Shown piece after piece: positions 7,191 to 14,149 of a stretch of 14,438 nt of DNA. Under the pieces are notes generated by a model. The model worked only from the letters and a program-made list of their open reading frames with translations, was not told the origin of the DNA and made no database searches. Each line of letters begins with the position of its first letter. The stretch's first letter is position 1. The DNA lies in NCBI GenBank assembly GCA_913052515.1, contig CAJXFJ010000007.1, positions 1 to 14,438 of the forward strand, in the 5' to 3' direction. The translations under genes were made by a program, and so were the position numbers. This stretch comes from an uncultured Flavobacteriales bacterium. Its GTDB lineage: Bacteria; Bacteroidota; Bacteroidia; Flavobacteriales; Vicingaceae.

Positions 7191-8183
7191 ATGGCAAATC
7201 CAAACTTTATTGATTACGTTAAAATCTGCTGTCGTTCAGGTAGAGGAGGGGCAGGTTCACCTCATTTGCATAGAGACAGATTAACTGCAAAGGGTGGTCC
7301 CGATGGAGGTGATGGAGGAAGAGGAGGACATATTATTTTAAAAGGGAATAGTCAACTTTGGACTCTTTTGCACTTAAAATACCAGAAGCATGTAATTGCA
7401 GAAGCCGGAATGCATGGTGGTGCAAACCAAAGTACAGGAAAGCAAGGTGAAGATATTGTTTTGGAAGTGCCTATTGGAACAATAGCGAAGTCTGCTGAAA
7501 GTGGCGAAGTATTGTTTGAAATAATGGAAGATGGAGAAGAGCATATTTTGCTTGCCGGCGGTAGAGGTGGTTTAGGCAATGTTCATTTTAAAAGTTCTAC
7601 AAACCAAACCCCAAGGTTTGCCCAAGAGGGCGAGGCAGGAAAAGAAGAGTGGATGATTTTGGAACTAAAGGTATTAGCCGATGTAGGTTTGGTTGGATTT
7701 CCAAATGCCGGAAAATCTACTTTACTTTCAGTTTTATCAGCTGCTAAGCCAGAAATTGCCAATTATCCATTTACAACCCTCACTCCAAATCTAGGAATGG
7801 TTCAATATCGTGATTATCGCTCATTTGTTATGGCAGATATTCCCGGAATTATAGAAGGGGCCCATGAGGGAAAAGGTCTTGGATTAAGATTTTTAAGGCA
7901 TATTGAACGAAATGCTGCTTTATTATTTATCGTCCCAGCTGATGCTGATGACATTGAAAAGGAATATAATGTACTAGTAGCAGAGCTTCAAAAGCACAAT
8001 CCTGAATTGTTAGATAAGAAGAGATTGCTTGCAATTAGTAAAAGTGATATGTTAGATGAAGAACTCACTCAAGAGATAAAAGCACAATTACCTGAGGTTG
8101 ACTCCATTTTTATATCTTCGGTTGCCCAGCAAAATTTGGTGCAGTTAAAAGATAAACTTTGGCAGTTAATTAATACTCCATGA
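7191..8183 (+). CDS. obg: Obg family GTPase
   Basis: Obg is an essential GTPase that associates with the 50S ribosomal subunit and links ribosome maturation to growth control. The protein is 330 residues from ATG 7191 ([11 protein letters not shown]), the start typical of relatives; an in-frame TTG nine bases upstream falls inside the promoter box and is rejected. The glycine-rich Obg fold covers about 1-158 ([12 protein letters not shown] at 35-46, GGRGGLGN at 123-130). The G domain follows: G1 GFPNAGKST at 169-177, switch I TT at 195-196, G3 DIPGI at 216-220, G4 SKSD at 283-286 (S in place of the usual N) and G5 ISSVA at 308-312. There is no extra C-terminal OCT domain. It overlaps the PAP2 gene by four bases and heads a four-gene operon. 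Confidence 0.96.
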   Translation: MANPNFIDYVKICCRSGRGGAGSPHLHRDRLTAKGGPDGGDGGRGGHIILKGNSQLWTLLHLKYQKHVIAEAGMHGGANQSTGKQGEDIVLEVPIGTIAKSAESGEVLFEIMEDGEEHILLAGGRGGLGNVHFKSSTNQTPRFAQEGEAGKEEWMILELKVLADVGLVGFPNAGKSTLLSVLSAAKPEIANYPFTTLTPNLGMVQYRDYRSFVMADIPGIIEGAHEGKGLGLRFLRHIERNAALLFIVPADADDIEKEYNVLVAELQKHNPELLDKKRLLAISKSDMLDEELTQEIKAQLPEVDSIFISSVAQQNLVQLKDKLWQLINTP

Positions 8184-8755
8184 TTGACTTATTAGAACAA
8201 CTAGACCAATCGCTCTTCCTTTTTTTGAATTCAATTCATAATGAGAGTTGGGATCAAATCATGTTATTCATATCTGGAAAAGTGGAATGGATTCCACTAT
8301 ATATCATTTTATTAATTCTAATAATCTTAAAATATAAAAGGAAGGCTGTATGGATCATATTAGCTTCAGCATTATTAATCCTACTTTCCGATCAAATTTC
8401 AGTTCAAGTATTCAAGGAAGGCTTTCAACGATATAGGCCGTGTCACAACTTAGACATTAAATCTCTTGTTCATATTGTTAATAATAAGTGTGGAGGAACT
8501 TATGGTTTTGTTTCAAGCCATGCGACAAATTCATTTGCCATTGCAACTTTTATCGGTTTGCTGTTAAAAAGGCAAGAAATGAAATGGGCACTTTTACTAT
8601 TAGTGGTCTGGGCAGCAATTGTTTCTTATAGTCGTATTTATCTTGGTGTGCATTATCCTTCTGATGTGGTGGGTGGGGCTCTATTAGGTATTACTCTTGC
8701 ATGGGGTATGTTTTATTTTTTAAAGAAAACTCTATTTAAAAAGGAAAGCTTATGA
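8180..8755 (+). CDS. PAP2-family membrane phosphatase
   Basis: A 191-residue integral membrane protein of the type 2 phosphatidic acid phosphatase family. The three active-site motifs are complete: K79 to R86-P87 (KEGFQRYRP), the SSH motif with H114 (residues 112-114), and SRxxxxxHxxxD with S151, R152, H158 and D162. Hydrophobic stretches near 37-50, 56-70, 117-129, 136-150 and 163-180 fit five or six membrane helices, with the catalytic face at the membrane surface. Substrates in this family are lipid phosphates or pyrophosphates, such as phosphatidate, phosphatidylglycerophosphate or undecaprenyl pyrophosphate; the sequence does not settle which. The start overlaps the obg stop as ATGA, and its own stop overlaps crcB in the same way, so translation is probably coupled. 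Confidence 0.9.
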   Translation: MIDLLEQLDQSLFLFLNSIHNESWDQIMLFISGKVEWIPLYIILLILIILKYKRKAVWIILASALLILLSDQISVQVFKEGFQRYRPCHNLDIKSLVHIVNNKCGGTYGFVSSHATNSFAIATFIGLLLKRQEMKWALLLLVVWAAIVSYSRIYLGVHYPSDVVGGALLGITLAWGMFYFLKKTLFKKESL

Positions 8756-9123
8756 AAGCCCTTTTAGTTGTATTTGTAGGAGGTGGGTTAGGAAGCGTAA
8801 TTAGATACCTCATTTCTTTTTTTTCTTTAAAATATTTAGAATCAAGTCATTTACCACTGGCAACTTTTATATCAAATGCAATGGCATGTCTTGTTTTGGG
8901 CTTGAGTTTGTATTATATTCATTCCAAATTTGAATCAGAGTCACTCAAGCTATTTCTTGCGGTTGGTTTTTGTGGTGGTCTTTCCACATTTTCAACCTTC
9001 AGTTTAGAAACATTTGCTTTGGTAAAAGAAGGCATGATTGGATTAGCCATCCTTAACGTTATATTAAGTTTGGTGGTAGGAATATCTGCTATTTTTGTGC
9101 TTTATACAAATTCAACAAATTAG
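8752..9123 (+). CDS. crcB: Fluoride channel Fluc/CrcB
   Basis: A 123-residue four-helix membrane protein matching the fluoride-exporting Fluc family, which works as an antiparallel dimer that lets F- leave the cell. Visible signatures are GGGLGSVIRY at 10-19, the conserved pore asparagine N42, and GFCGGLSTFSTFS at 72-84 carrying the phenylalanine/threonine/serine fluoride track. Hydrophobic segments lie near 3-22, 35-55, 66-91 and 97-118. The ATG overlaps the PAP2 stop by four bases. No fluoride riboswitch-like leader was seen; expression appears to depend on the obg operon promoter. This is a single-gene (homodimer) version. Confidence 0.94.
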   Translation: MKALLVVFVGGGLGSVIRYLISFFSLKYLESSHLPLATFISNAMACLVLGLSLYYIHSKFESESLKLFLAVGFCGGLSTFSTFSLETFALVKEGMIGLAILNVILSLVVGISAIFVLYTNSTN

Positions 9124-9125
9124 TT

Positions 9126-10724
9126 ATGAGAGTATTGACTTTTTATTTGAGCTTAATCATTAGTTTGTTAAGCAATCAACTTGTGGCCCAAAGTGAAGAT
9201 TCAAAATTGGTGGTTGGAATTGTTGTTGACCAGATGAGGTATGATTATATAGATAGGTATTGGAGTGAATTTGGAGAAGAGGGTTTTAAAACTTTGGTAA
9301 ACCAAGGTTTTTTCGCAAGAAGTGTAAACTATCATTATAAACCAACTTATACAGGTTCAGGTCATGCTTCCATTTTTACTGGAGCATCACCTTCAAAACA
9401 TGGAATCGTTGGAAATAATTGGTATTCAAGAAGTGAAGAGAAAGTTGTCTATTGTGCAGAAAGTCTCAAGGATGATAGTAACTATTGGATGTCTCCTCAA
9501 CGATTGAGAGGAAGAACGATTGCAGATGAAATTAAGTTAAGTAGGGGGGCGGAAGTTAAAAGTTATGGAATCTCTTTAAAAGATCGGGGAGCAATACTTC
9601 CTGCAGGCTTTTTAGCTGATGCCGCATTTTGGTTTAGTAGTGATGAGCAAAAGTGGATTAGTAGTGAATTTTATTCCAATAATAATCCAGAATGGTTAAA
9701 GCAATTTAATGAGCAAGACCTAGTAGACAAATATCTTTCAAATCCTTGGACGCTTAGTTTAAGTGAAGATAAATATGCTCAAAGTAGCCCAGATGAAAAT
9801 AACTATGAAACGCCATTATTTAAAAATGGAGGAACTACTTTTCCTTACAATTTATTAGAAGCTTATCGACAAGAAGGAATTGGTATTTTAAAATCTATAC
9901 CGCAAGGGAACACCATGACAACTGACTTAGCTATCCAACTGATACAGTCTGAAAAATTAGGTGAAGATGAAGTATTGGACTTTCTTTCGATTAGTTACTC
10001 TGCAACGGATTATGTTGGTCACCGATTTGGTGTCGGCTCAAGAGAGGTGCATGATACTTATATCAAGCTAGATCAGGATATTGCACGTTTAATTTCTTAC
10101 CTGAATACAACGATTGGAAAGGACAAGTATTTACTCTTTTTAACTTCAGACCATGGAGCTGGAGAAGTGAGAAACTCATTAAAAGAAAAGAACTTACCTC
10201 ACGGTAAAATAGAAACAAAAAAATTAAAAGAAGAATTAGATTCAGCATTGGATGCAAAATTTGGACCTTCCGAATGGATTAGCTCATTCATTAACTTAAA
10301 TGTTTACCTAAACAATAAACCATTCGAATCTGGCTTTGTAGAAAAACAAAAAATAGTTGACTTTCTAGTTGAGTACATAAAAACGAAAAATGGGGTATTG
10401 GATGTTTGGACACAATCACATACGGTCAGTCAGCTATACTTAAATTTACTGACAGCAAATGGATTTTTAAATAGGGAATCTGGCGACTTAATTATCGTTG
10501 AACAGGCTTCTTGGACCAATTATTCGGATAAAGGTTCAACTCATGGAAGTCCATATCATTATGATACCCATGTGCCGTTAATTATTTATGGAAATGGTGT
10601 TTCAAGAGGTCAAACTTTCAAAGCCTACACCATAGCCGAAATTGCGCCGACAATTGCTCAATTACTTAAGGTGCCTTGTCCCGAACTAAGTGAAGGGGAG
10701 GTGATTAAAGAATTGTTTAAATAA
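9126..10724 (+). CDS. PafA-type alkaline phosphatase, secreted
   Basis: A 532-residue phosphate monoesterase of the alkaline phosphatase superfamily, PafA branch, in which the nucleophile is a threonine. Residues 1-21 are a signal peptide ending LVAQS, so it acts in the periplasm or outside. Matched active-site residues, by comparison with the Elizabethkingia PafA: metal ligands D35, D295, H299, D342, H343 and H473; nucleophile T76 in YTGSGHAS; N97; and K152 and R154 in SLKDR, the pair that distinguishes PafA monoesterases from related diesterases. It releases inorganic phosphate from organic phosphomonoesters. It begins two bases after the crcB stop and is the last gene of the obg operon. 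No pho-type box is obvious, so its expression may not depend on phosphate starvation. Confidence 0.92.
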   Translation: MRVLTFYLSLIISLLSNQLVAQSEDSKLVVGIVVDQMRYDYIDRYWSEFGEEGFKTLVNQGFFARSVNYHYKPTYTGSGHASIFTGASPSKHGIVGNNWYSRSEEKVVYCAESLKDDSNYWMSPQRLRGRTIADEIKLSRGAEVKSYGISLKDRGAILPAGFLADAAFWFSSDEQKWISSEFYSNNNPEWLKQFNEQDLVDKYLSNPWTLSLSEDKYAQSSPDENNYETPLFKNGGTTFPYNLLEAYRQEGIGILKSIPQGNTMTTDLAIQLIQSEKLGEDEVLDFLSISYSATDYVGHRFGVGSREVHDTYIKLDQDIARLISYLNTTIGKDKYLLFLTSDHGAGEVRNSLKEKNLPHGKIETKKLKEELDSALDAKFGPSEWISSFINLNVYLNNKPFESGFVEKQKIVDFLVEYIKTKNGVLDVWTQSHTVSQLYLNLLTANGFLNRESGDLIIVEQASWTNYSDKGSTHGSPYHYDTHVPLIIYGNGVSRGQTFKAYTIAEIAPTIAQLLKVPCPELSEGEVIKELFK

Positions 10725-10756
10725 AAAAACCGGTGAGCGTCCATCAAACTCACCGG
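10723..10756. terminator. Bidirectional intrinsic terminator
   Basis: An 8-bp GC-rich stem, CCGGTGAG (10730-10737) with CTCACCGG (10749-10756), closes an 11-base loop just after the phosphatase stop. A run of A precedes it (10723-10729), which on the minus strand is a T-tract. It is therefore a canonical terminator for the minus-strand 341-aa gene and a weaker one for the obg operon. Confidence 0.85.
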
Positions 10757-10788
10757 CCTTACAAATCACTCTTAACTAACCAATTAAC

Positions 10789-11814
10789 TTAAGAGCATGA
10801 AAACCGATTCTCACCAAAATAAATCGATTCTAGATGTATTGGATTAAACTTTGTTGGTAGTAGATTGAAATATGGGATATTAAGTTTGTTTTCTTTTGCC
10901 TTCTTGTTGAAACGTTCAAGTATACAAGAATCAAAAGCTAGATTATAAGCCTCTAATCGTTCACTTGAGATCTCTTGCAATTTTCTACTGCCATACTTTA
11001 ATTTATCATTTTGTAAAAGGAAAATAACTTCAATTTGCTCTAAAATATTCTTTAGGTAAAATCTTAAGAAACCAAAGTAAATTTCATTCACAGAAGATTT
11101 ACATGTACTTAAGAGTTCTTCTTTATTTATGTTATCCTCTTTTAAAAGTTGTACTTGATCAGCAACGATGACTAAACTTAGACGAGCCAATTGAAGTATT
11201 GCCCTAGAAATCCGATTCGGATTATCATTTACTAGATTTCGAATTAATCTATAATTTGCAATTAAGGTTTTTGTTGAAGTTTTGGTCGAACTAGATAGTT
11301 TCGAGTTAAGTGCCTTAAATGCTTCTATCAATTTGGTATTTTCGCTTGCTTGATTACTATATTTTTGCTTTAAATGGGCATAAACAGCCTCTAAAGGTGA
11401 ACCTTTTTGAAGTTCATAAATCTCAGCAAGTAAAAAGTCGGAAGCTTCTTCAATTTGATATTGTTTCATCTTGTGAAACAAATCCTCTAATTCCTGTATT
11501 TTCTCTCTTTTCTCCTTTTGCTGACTACCGTACACGGCATAAAAAACAGAAGTTAATAAAAGGTCTTTATAGTCTTTATCTACTTCACCATAATAATTTA
11601 AAATACAACGGTAAATTATTCTTTCAAATATGACAAATGCATTAAAATCTAATTCCAGTTCATTTGCTGTTTCCGTTGCACTTTTTCCTTCTCGATAGCA
11701 TTTAAAAATCTCTAAGCTAACATCAGAATAAGAGCAATTTTGACCCAAACTATTTGCGATAGATTGAGCCTGATCCTCTTTTAATGTTTTTACTATTTCT
11801 TCAATGTTGAGCAT
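10789..11814 (-). CDS. Unrecognised all-helical protein, 341 aa
   Basis: I do not recognise this protein. It is soluble, with no signal peptide or membrane helix, and almost wholly alpha-helical by composition, with charged amphipathic stretches (for example around residues 95-140 and 160-260). The N-terminal 80 residues contain LKEDQAQSIANSL and a short segment GKSATETANELELDFNAF resembling a helix-turn-helix layout (GxSxxExAxxL), which is only suggestive. The C-terminus (about 310-341) is non-helical and proline/aromatic rich. The layout (short helical N-terminus ending in an F-E-R helix, then helical repeats) resembles loosely the 513-aa protein encoded at 12381. It lies downstream of the acidic-peptide gene on the same strand, separated by two hairpins. 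A weak promoter-like TATGTATG lies at 11854-11847. It stops at the GC-rich terminator. Confidence 0.75.
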   Translation of the reverse strand: MLNIEEIVKTLKEDQAQSIANSLGQNCSYSDVSLEIFKCYREGKSATETANELELDFNAFVIFERIIYRCILNYYGEVDKDYKDLLLTSVFYAVYGSQQKEKREKIQELEDLFHKMKQYQIEEASDFLLAEIYELQKGSPLEAVYAHLKQKYSNQASENTKLIEAFKALNSKLSSSTKTSTKTLIANYRLIRNLVNDNPNRISRAILQLARLSLVIVADQVQLLKEDNINKEELLSTCKSSVNEIYFGFLRFYLKNILEQIEVIFLLQNDKLKYGSRKLQEISSERLEAYNLAFDSCILERFNKKAKENKLNIPYFNLLPTKFNPIHLESIYFGENRFSCS

Positions 11815-11908
11815 AGGGATGTTTAATTACCATGCTAAAGTACTTGCATACATATATAATAAAATAGACAAATACTCTAATAAATACACATTGAAAGATT
11901 GTTAAATA

Positions 11909-11965
11909 AACATATAAACGACAATAACTAACTGTATTGAAGTTAGTTATTGTCGTTTATATGTT
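11909..11965. repeat. Perfect 25-bp inverted repeat with 7-base loop
   Basis: Positions 11909-11933 and 11941-11965 are exact reverse complements over 25 bases; the loop is GTATTGA. The stem is AT-rich. It lies on the leader side of the 341-aa gene and about 65 bases after the acidic-peptide stop, both minus strand. Read on the minus strand the stem is followed by TTTATTTAA, so it could terminate or attenuate the peptide transcript, stabilise its 3' end, or be a small mobile hairpin. It is far longer than a typical terminator stem. Confidence 0.95.
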
Positions 11966-12009
11966 ACATTAAAACGTTGTGATTCGTTAAAGTCAAACGT
12001 TCTTAATGT
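11966..12009. repeat. Second, imperfect hairpin abutting the 25-bp repeat
   Basis: ACATTAAAACGTT (11966-11978) pairs with AACGTTCTTAATGT (11996-12009) with one bulged base, around a 17-base loop. It begins at the base after the 25-bp repeat ends, so the two hairpins stack into a roughly 100-base structured block between the peptide gene and the 341-aa gene. No T-tract follows it on either strand, so a role as terminator on its own is unlikely. Confidence 0.65.
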
Positions 12010-12029
12010 TGGGTATTCTTAGTTGAAGT

Positions 12030-12212
12030 TTATGGCTCTTGAGTCACACCTGGCTCATTCCATTCATCCCATCCACCACCATCGTCATCTGAAGCATTTT
12101 CTGCTTGAGCGGCTGCGATTTCAGTATTTAATTGATCCTCAGTGTAATTAGAATAGTCAGCTGGTGATCCGTATCCTAGTAATGAAATAAGTAGTGTAAT
12201 AAGGCTTGTCAT
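12030..12212 (-). CDS. Small, very acidic peptide with hydrophobic N-terminus
   Basis: A 60-residue ORF that I do not recognise but think real. Residues 1-15 are hydrophobic (MTSLITLLISLLGYG) without any leading lysine or arginine. The rest is polar and acidic: 12 Asp/Glu in all and no Lys, Arg or His, ending with a DDDGGGWDEWNEP segment at about 42-54. An exact TAnnTTTG box lies 25 bases upstream of the ATG. The peptide could be exported or membrane-attached, though the lack of positive charge is atypical of a Sec signal. It is divergent from the 513-aa TPR-like gene and is followed on the same strand by two hairpins and the 341-aa helical gene. Alternative: a chance ORF, which the promoter and the skewed composition argue against. 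Confidence 0.6.
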   Translation of the reverse strand: MTSLITLLISLLGYGSPADYSNYTEDQLNTEIAAAQAENASDDDGGGWDEWNEPGVTQEP

Positions 12213-12237
12213 TGTTCGTTCTTTTTAAATTCTGATG

Positions 12238-12245
12238 CAAACATA
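12238..12245 (-). promoter_or_regulatory. -7 box for the acidic peptide gene
   Basis: Minus-strand TATGTTTG matches TAnnTTTG exactly and predicts a leader of about 18 bases before the ATG at 12212. No TTTG stands at the -33 distance. Confidence 0.55.
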
Positions 12246-12273
12246 AAAAGCCTCTAAAGCTACGGAAGAGACA

Positions 12274-12283
12274 CTTTGCAAAG
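12274..12283. promoter_or_regulatory. 10-bp palindrome between divergent genes
   Basis: CTTTGCAAAG is a perfect palindrome midway in the 168-base region between the peptide gene and the 513-aa gene. It lies 29 bases upstream of the peptide -7 box and could be an operator serving both genes. A palindrome this short can also occur by chance in AT-rich DNA. Confidence 0.3.
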
Positions 12284-12362
12284 AAAAGTTACAATGGGGA
12301 ATAGTTAAATTATAAGCGAAAAATGCTAGACATCTTGAGTTGCCTGTGCTTTATTGTATCTT

Positions 12363-12370
12363 TACTTTTT
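12363..12370 (+). promoter_or_regulatory. Possible -7 box for the 513-aa gene
   Basis: TACTTTTT matches TAnnTTTG at all but the last base and ends ten bases before the ATG at 12381, which would give a leader of only a few bases. Confidence 0.35.
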
Positions 12371-12380
12371 CAGCCGAAGT

Positions 12381-13922
12381 ATGTCAGAGAAAAGTTTTAG
12401 TCGGTTAAAAAAGCTTTTATTAAGCCTAAAGCCTCAAGAAAAGAGTTTGGCTTTAAAACATCTATCCGCTTATGACAGGCATAGTAGAAGTGGTAAAACC
12501 AAAATGAGGAATCTTTGCAAAGTTATACTAAAAGATTCTGATATTCAATACGCAAGAGCTAAACAAATTGTTTCATCTCAGACAAACTTAAGATCATTTA
12601 ACCAACTAATAAGTCGCACTTTTGAACGTGTAATGGAGTCTTTGTTGTTAGATGTAAATATTAATAGAACAAGTAGTTACAGTAAGGTTTTTCAGAAAAA
12701 ATTCACCCTTCGAAAAAAAATTGTTGAAAGTCGAATAATAAGTAGTAAGGGACTAATAAAAGAGTCACTTGAAATGAACAATATCCTCATTAAGGAAGCT
12801 AAAAGGTATGAACTTTTTGATGAGTTATTGGAGTTACTATATCTGCAGCAAGATAAGACGGTTCATCTCAATGGATTTAAAGAATACGATCGATTTGGTA
12901 AAGAAATCGAGAAATATGAGAAAGTTAGAAATCTCTATCAGCTAGCTCGTCAAACATTAAATCGGTATCACTTAAAAGTAAACTTTTCAGCCTCAAGAGA
13001 GGGTGATATCGAATTGATGAAGACTACGATGCTTCAACTGCAAGAATATGCTGAGCAATCCGGTTCTGCGAACGTAAAAAGTTTGGCGTTTTTGATTAGC
13101 ATGGAATACTATGCCCAACTCAAAGAATATAAGAAGAACATTGAAGTCGGTAGGCAGTTTTTAAATTTAGTTAAAGAGGAAATTACGGTTAGAACCGATC
13201 AACGTATTGTATACATTCTAGGAACCTTGATTGAGAATTTAATTCTCGATTTTAATTTGAAGGGAGCACTAGAATATATTAAGCAAGCAGAGCGAATAAA
13301 ACTCTCTAAACAGAGTAAGAATTATTATAAGTTGCTTGAAAATAAAGTAAAACTTTCTTTTTATGTTGGAGACTATGAAGAAATAAATCAAACAATTGAC
13401 AAGTTAGATAAAACGGCCTTATCGAAGAATGAGCTTCAATCTACAAAGATTTTTTATTACAAAGCAATGAGGTATTTTGCTGTTGAAGAATTTCGACAAG
13501 CTAATCTTCTGTTAGGCAATTTACCTGTTTTGGAGAAGGATAAAGAAGGGTGGAATATTTGGATTCGAATTATGCGAATTTTAAGTTCTATTGAATTACT
13601 TAGGCTTGAGTTGATTGATTATGATATCGCAAGCTTTAAAAAATATATGCAAAGAACCGAGCAAAAGTATAGCTTAAATAATCGGGATAAGACGATTGTA
13701 GACATTTTGGTTAGCTTAGATTACAACGATTTTGATTTTGCAAAAGTGAAAGAATTGAAAAGCAAAGAACTAAGTGAGTTATCGGAAAAAAATGGAGCAT
13801 TGTCGTGGAGGCCACTTAGTCCTGAAATGATCATCTTTCAAGACTGGTTTGAATCAAAACTGATGGATAAGCGATACAAGCCAAATTTAGAGCGTTTTGA
13901 AACAATAAAGCCCACTAAATAG
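12381..13922 (+). CDS. Helical-repeat (TPR-like) protein, 513 aa, function unknown
   Basis: I cannot name this protein. It is cytoplasmic in appearance, very rich in Lys, Glu and Leu, and almost all helical. From about residue 233 it shows helix pairs with TPR-like spacing: FLISMEYYAQLKEYKKNIE (237-255), the pair at about 275-307 containing GALEYIKQAERIKL, NKVKLSFYVGDYEEINQTID (321-340), and FYYKAMRYFAVEEFRQANLL (358-377). The N-terminal 100 residues hold a compact helical region ending FNQLISRTFERVMESLL (73-89), followed by a long basic segment (102-122). The start ATG 12381 is preferred to an in-frame TTG 27 bases upstream, which lies before the promoter-like box. It is divergent from the acidic-peptide gene, a layout like peptide-sensing TPR regulators, though no DNA-binding domain is clear. 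Its stop codon lies inside a hairpin. Confidence 0.8.
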   Translation: MSEKSFSRLKKLLLSLKPQEKSLALKHLSAYDRHSRSGKTKMRNLCKVILKDSDIQYARAKQIVSSQTNLRSFNQLISRTFERVMESLLLDVNINRTSSYSKVFQKKFTLRKKIVESRIISSKGLIKESLEMNNILIKEAKRYELFDELLELLYLQQDKTVHLNGFKEYDRFGKEIEKYEKVRNLYQLARQTLNRYHLKVNFSASREGDIELMKTTMLQLQEYAEQSGSANVKSLAFLISMEYYAQLKEYKKNIEVGRQFLNLVKEEITVRTDQRIVYILGTLIENLILDFNLKGALEYIKQAERIKLSKQSKNYYKLLENKVKLSFYVGDYEEINQTIDKLDKTALSKNELQSTKIFYYKAMRYFAVEEFRQANLLLGNLPVLEKDKEGWNIWIRIMRILSSIELLRLELIDYDIASFKKYMQRTEQKYSLNNRDKTIVDILVSLDYNDFDFAKVKELKSKELSELSEKNGALSWRPLSPEMIIFQDWFESKLMDKRYKPNLERFETIKPTK

Positions 13923-13929
13923 TGGGCTT
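13908..13929. terminator. Hairpin terminator containing a stop codon
   Basis: AAGCCCACTA (13908-13917) and TAGTGGGCTT (13920-13929) form a perfect 10-bp inverted repeat with a two-base centre; the TAG stop of the 513-aa gene begins the second arm. On the minus strand it is followed by a T-rich stretch (CTTTATTGTTT read 5' to 3'), so it should terminate the small secreted-peptide unit from the right. It is a weaker terminator for the plus-strand gene. Confidence 0.65.
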
Positions 13930-13977
13930 ACTGTCCTCTTGAATTGTTTAACTGTAGTTTTAGAGGAAGGAGGGATT

Positions 13978-14145
13978 TTAAAGCATTTTAAACACATTTA
14001 AATGAATGCTTATATGCTGATTCAATTTTGCAGTCTCACCTTTTTCAACCTTTTTTTGCAGCTTTATTTCTCTTGCATTTGCGCTAAAAAGTAACCCTAT
14101 AATTCCTAGGACTAGAAGGGAGGTGATCAAAAATTTACTTTTCAT
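13978..14145 (-). CDS. Small secreted or membrane peptide, 55 aa
   Basis: Starting at ATG 14145 the product begins MKSKFLITSLLVLGIIGLL and carries a textbook signal peptide: basic start, hydrophobic core at about 5-20 and FSANA as a likely cleavage site before residue 25. The mature part, about 31 residues, is basic (REIKLQKKVEKGETAK) with a hydrophobic end. The TTG six codons upstream lies inside the preceding gene and is rejected. The gene follows the coiled-helix gene by four bases and is probably translated from the same message. I know no family for it. It could be a processed peptide or the remnant of a longer exported protein. Confidence 0.65.
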   Translation of the reverse strand: MKSKFLITSLLVLGIIGLLFSANAREIKLQKKVEKGETAKLNQHISIHLNVFKML

Positions 14146-14149
14146 TGGT

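Noticed and set aside
10771..10796. CTTAA/TTAAG near-palindrome at the end of the 341-aa gene
   Set aside because: Imperfect and AT-only; the adjacent GC-rich terminator explains transcript ending.
11909..12009. Hairpin block as a retron or CRISPR-like element
   Set aside because: No reverse transcriptase, Cas gene or repeated spacer-repeat units are present; only one copy of the repeat is in the window.
12354..12380. TTG start 27 bases upstream for the 513-aa protein
   Set aside because: It would lie before the promoter-like box, and the added residues (MYLYFFSRS) look unlike the rest of the protein.
13934..13967. TCCTCT and AGAGGA inverted repeat after the 513-aa gene
   Set aside because: Only six base pairs with a 22-base loop; likely chance beside the stronger hairpin at 13908-13929.
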